From assembly GCF_009362735.1 (NCBI RefSeq), contig NZ_WHNP01000030.1, forward strand, positions 1 to 64,000: a stretch of DNA of 64,000 nucleotides, written 5' to 3'. Position 1 is the first letter of the stretch. The number at the start of each line of letters is the position of its first letter. Made by a program: the position numbers and the translations under genes. Shown here in pieces: positions 61,531 to 64,000 of this stretch. Below the pieces are notes generated by a model that ran no database searches, was not told where the DNA came from, and saw only the letters and a list, made by a program, of their open reading frames with translations. The DNA is from Paraburkholderia franconis (lineage in GTDB: Bacteria; Pseudomonadota; Gammaproteobacteria; Burkholderiales; Burkholderiaceae).

Positions 61531-61929
61531 TCAGCCCTTCAGGCGCGCATGCAGATTGTTGTGCTTCCACGTGCCCGCTTCGCTGAATTCGCTGATTTCG
61601 AGCGACAGCGCAACGCCCTTCTTTTCGAAGGCTTCGGCGAAGTGCTGCTTGATGACATCGAATAGCGCATCGCCTGTCGCTTTCTTTACGACCTCCGAGC
61701 GACCCGCGCCGATCTTCAGGTTCGCATGCAGAAAGGCGGCATCTTCTCTGCCATCCGCGATGCAATACTGTTCGCAACGCAGCGCACGCACGCGTATGCC
61801 GCCGAGCGGATAAACGCGCTGACCGTTCTCGCGTTGCGCGTCGAGGCTTTCCGCGAGCTTTCTGCACAACTCGCCGATGCTGTCGTCGTTCGCGAGATTG
61901 GCGCTGTATTCGAGCGTGAGATGTGGCAC
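61531..61929 (-). CDS. hpaF: 5-Carboxymethyl-2-hydroxymuconate isomerase
   Basis: GTG 61929 has GGAG 7 bases upstream; 132 residues. N-terminal PHLTLEYSANLANDDSIGEL supplies the catalytic proline expected right after the initiator, as in CHMI/tautomerase enzymes. IRVRALRCEQYCIADG and FLHANLKIGAGRSEVVKKAT follow the family. It isomerises 5-carboxymethyl-2-hydroxymuconate. The open frame continues upstream inside hpaD in another register and is not coding there. It starts 2 bases after the hpaD stop. Confidence 0.9.
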   Translation of the reverse strand: MPHLTLEYSANLANDDSIGELCRKLAESLDAQRENGQRVYPLGGIRVRALRCEQYCIADGREDAAFLHANLKIGAGRSEVVKKATGDALFDVIKQHFAEAFEKKGVALSLEISEFSEAGTWKHNNLHARLKG

Positions 61930-61931
61930 GT

Positions 61932-62813
61932 TCAAACTCCTTCGAGCAATTCGGCCGGCAACGGCGTCACGGGAAAAATCGCGTTGATCTGCCCGGTGCC
62001 CGAACTGCCGAAATAAGGCGTTACCACTTCGGCTTTGCCTTCGTAGCGGTCCCAACCGAGTGCGCCGAGCAGCATCGCCGTGTCGTGCATGCCGCCTTCG
62101 CCCCAGCATTTCTCGTTGTAGAGCGGCAGCATGCCGCAAAAGGTCTTCCAGTCGCCCTTCTCCCATAGCGACACAACGTGCCGGTCGGTCTGTTCGAGAA
62201 ACGGGTCCCACACCTTGTGCATGAACTGCTCGGCCGTGCCGTTGTTAGCGAAGTGATGGCTGAGCGAACCGCTCGCGAGAATCGCAACAGTACCGTCGTA
62301 GCGTTCCTCGATGGCCTTGCGCACCGCGAGTCCGAAGCGCGCGCTCGTCGGCAGGTCGTGCCACATGCACCATCCCGCGATCGATATCGTCTTGAAGCGC
62401 TGATCCGAATTCATGTAACGCATCGGCACCAGCGTGCCGTATTCGAGGTCAAGCGACGTCTCGCTATGCGCGCGCGTTTTCACGCCCATTTCATTCGCGA
62501 CTTCGGCAATCAGCTGACCGAGCCTCACATTGCCGGGATACGCATACGCCATGTTGTTGATGAAATGCGGCAGTTCATTGCTCGTGTAGATGCCTTCGAA
62601 TTTCGGCGCACAATTGATGTGATACTCGCTATTGACGAGCCAGTGCACATCGAACACGACGATCGTATCGACACCCAGTTCGCGGCAACGCCGGCCGATC
62701 TCACGATGCCCGTCGATGGCCGCCTGTCGACAACCCTTGTGCGGTCCATCGAGCTCGGACAGATACAACGAAGGCACATGCGTGACTTTGGCAGCCAGTG
62801 CGAGCTTGCCCAT
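61932..62813 (-). CDS. hpaD: 3,4-Dihydroxyphenylacetate 2,3-dioxygenase
   Basis: ATG 62813 follows AAGGAG; 293 residues. It is a class III extradiol (LigB-type) dioxygenase: AKVTHVPSLYLSELDGPHKG (iron histidine), VVFDVHWLVNSEYHINCAPK (second histidine), and ASGSLSHHFANNGTAEQF, with conserved glutamate later in the fold. It opens the ring of homoprotocatechuate to 5-carboxymethyl-2-hydroxymuconate semialdehyde. It is followed by hpaF, H and I and preceded by hpaE. Confidence 0.93.
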   Translation of the reverse strand: MGKLALAAKVTHVPSLYLSELDGPHKGCRQAAIDGHREIGRRCRELGVDTIVVFDVHWLVNSEYHINCAPKFEGIYTSNELPHFINNMAYAYPGNVRLGQLIAEVANEMGVKTRAHSETSLDLEYGTLVPMRYMNSDQRFKTISIAGWCMWHDLPTSARFGLAVRKAIEERYDGTVAILASGSLSHHFANNGTAEQFMHKVWDPFLEQTDRHVVSLWEKGDWKTFCGMLPLYNEKCWGEGGMHDTAMLLGALGWDRYEGKAEVVTPYFGSSGTGQINAIFPVTPLPAELLEGV

Positions 62814-62879
62814 CGCGGTCTCCTTTTACTTCAGTCTCATGCGAAGCTGCTACCTGCGGAAGATTAGCGTGCAAAAAAA

Positions 62880-64000
62880 TCAAACGCCCCAGCGCGGAAT
62901 AGGATGCGATCCAAGCGACACGCACACGTTCTTCGGTTCGAGAAACACTTCATAGCTCCACGTGCCGCCTTCACGCCCAACACCTGAAGCCTTCGTGCCG
63001 CCAAACGGCTGGCGAAGATCACGCACGTTCTGGCTGTTCACGAAGCACATGCCCGCTTCGATCGCTGCCGCCACGCGATGCGCGCGACCCGTGTTCTCGG
63101 TCCATACATAGCTCGACAGGCCGTACGAGATATCGTTGGCGAGGCGAATGGCGTGCGCTTCGTCGTCGAACGGAATCAGGCACGCGACCGGCCCGAAGAT
63201 CTCTTCCTGCGCGATACGCATGCGGTTGTCGACGTCGACGAATACAGTAGGCGCGACGAAGTTGCCTTGCTTCAGCGCGTCGGGCAACGATGGCGCATCG
63301 AGTCCGCCGCACGCGAGCGTCGCGCCTTCCTTCGGCCCCAGCTCAATATAGCTGCGCACTTTCGCGAGATGGCCCTGGCTGATCATCGGACCGATGATCG
63401 TGCTCTCACTGAGCGGATCGCCAACCGCGAGACGTCTCGCGCGTTCGATAAAGCGCTCCGCGAATTTCGCGTAGATCGATTTCTGCACGAGAATCCGCGA
63501 GCCCGCCGTGCAGCGCTCGCCATTGTTCGAGAAGATCATGAACACGGCGGCATCGAGTGCGCGCTCGAAATCGGCATCGTCGAAGATCACGAACGGCGAC
63601 TTGCCGCCCAGCTCCATCGAGAACTTCTTCAGACCCGCCGTCTGCACGATGCGATTGCCAGTTGCCGTCGAGCCGGTGAACGAAATGGCGTGCACATCGG
63701 GATGTGCGACGAGCGGTTCGCCCGCTTCCTTGCCATAGCCGTGCACGACGTTCAGCACACCCGCGGGAATCCCCGCTTCGAGCGCGAGATTGCCGAGCAT
63801 CGAGGCCGTGAGCGGCGACAGCTCGCTCATCTTCAGCACAGCCGTATTGCCGAACGCGAGACACGGCGCGACCTTCCACGTGGCCGTCATGAACGGGACA
63901 TTCCACGGAGAAATCAGCGCACACACGCCGACGGGATGAAACAGCGTGTAGTTCAGATGCGAATCGGTCGGATACGTATGGCCATCGACGCGCGTGCACA
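62880..64000 (-). CDS. hpaE: 5-Carboxymethyl-2-hydroxymuconate semialdehyde dehydrogenase (partial)
   Basis: The frame runs off the right edge of the window, so at least the first ~110 residues are missing; 372 are present. ALDH features: ISPWNVPFMTATWKVAPCLA (NAD site), FTGSTATGNRIVQT, LGGKSPFVIFDDADFERALD, and the catalytic cysteine in NNGERCTAGSRILVQ. The C-terminus (RDLRQPFGGTKASGVGREGG) and the downstream hpaD-F-H-I order identify it as HpaE. It oxidises the ring-fission aldehyde to 5-carboxymethyl-2-hydroxymuconate. It lies 66 bases upstream of hpaD. Confidence 0.92.
   Translation of the reverse strand, partial: CTRVDGHTYPTDSHLNYTLFHPVGVCALISPWNVPFMTATWKVAPCLAFGNTAVLKMSELSPLTASMLGNLALEAGIPAGVLNVVHGYGKEAGEPLVAHPDVHAISFTGSTATGNRIVQTAGLKKFSMELGGKSPFVIFDDADFERALDAAVFMIFSNNGERCTAGSRILVQKSIYAKFAERFIERARRLAVGDPLSESTIIGPMISQGHLAKVRSYIELGPKEGATLACGGLDAPSLPDALKQGNFVAPTVFVDVDNRMRIAQEEIFGPVACLIPFDDEAHAIRLANDISYGLSSYVWTENTGRAHRVAAAIEAGMCFVNSQNVRDLRQPFGGTKASGVGREGGTWSYEVFLEPKNVCVSLGSHPIPRWGV

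Overview
The window looks like a Burkholderiaceae replicon, most likely Paraburkholderia or Caballeronia. It is GC-rich, and it carries PHB genes (acetoacetyl-CoA reductase, phasin), a homoprotocatechuate meta-cleavage operon, several ACS-type MFS/LysR/IclR catabolic units and a type III secretion cluster. No rRNA, tRNA, phage integrase or CRISPR array was seen. This placement rests on gene content read by eye, not on a search.

Bases 1-16,420 are an accessory and partly decaying stretch. It opens with the tail of a transposase. Intact genes (an MFS carrier, a Tat-exported protein, a GYD protein, a LivK-like binding protein, an IclR-controlled catabolic operon and mmsA) alternate with at least seven broken ones. 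These are a LysR tail with an internal stop, a frameshifted methyltransferase, a frameshifted helical protein, an interrupted small hypothetical gene, an aldehyde-dehydrogenase relic with a large internal deletion, a truncated omega-aminotransferase, and the C-terminus of an NAD(P)H oxidoreductase abutting it. The IclR unit (HMG-CoA-lyase-like enzyme, CaiB/BaiF CoA-transferase, MFS carrier, amidohydrolase) reads as uptake and CoA-dependent cleavage of an unidentified carboxylate. Two inverted repeats in the divergent promoter region share the half-site AGAACT.

Bases 16,600-23,330 hold housekeeping and orphan genes: an orphan ParA, a glutamine synthetase, a lipase-fold hydrolase and a Tat-exported purple acid phosphatase.

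Bases 23,600-41,763 are a type III secretion locus. sctQ, sctR and a lytic transglycosylase are on the + strand. They converge on a 13-gene minus-strand run, sctV-S-C-D-(small ORF)-I-J-K-L-N-O-T-U, preceded by two divergent LuxR-type regulators. The export core, ATPase complex and basal body are present. I see no SctP ruler, SctW gatekeeper, canonical needle, tip, translocon, chaperone or effector. SctU also lacks the NPTH self-cleavage motif, having YSSR at the equivalent position. This unusual injectisome, with a 71-residue protein as the only filament candidate, is the most interesting system here.

Bases 41,770-55,100 carry surE, nine perfect copies of a 13-bp repeat, an 800-bp gene-free stretch, a lipoprotein with propeller-like sequence, an exported phosphodiesterase-family protein, phaB and a phasin. 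They also carry two universal stress proteins, a DUF1840 protein and a tartrate-type dehydrogenase with a LysR regulator and an MFS carrier. Bases 55,400-59,214 hold small enzymes and a MarR-GNAT fusion gene whose promoter lies under a perfect 15-bp inverted repeat. Bases 59,222-64,000 are the minus-strand hpaE-D-F-H-I operon plus a HAD protein, cut by the window edge inside hpaE.
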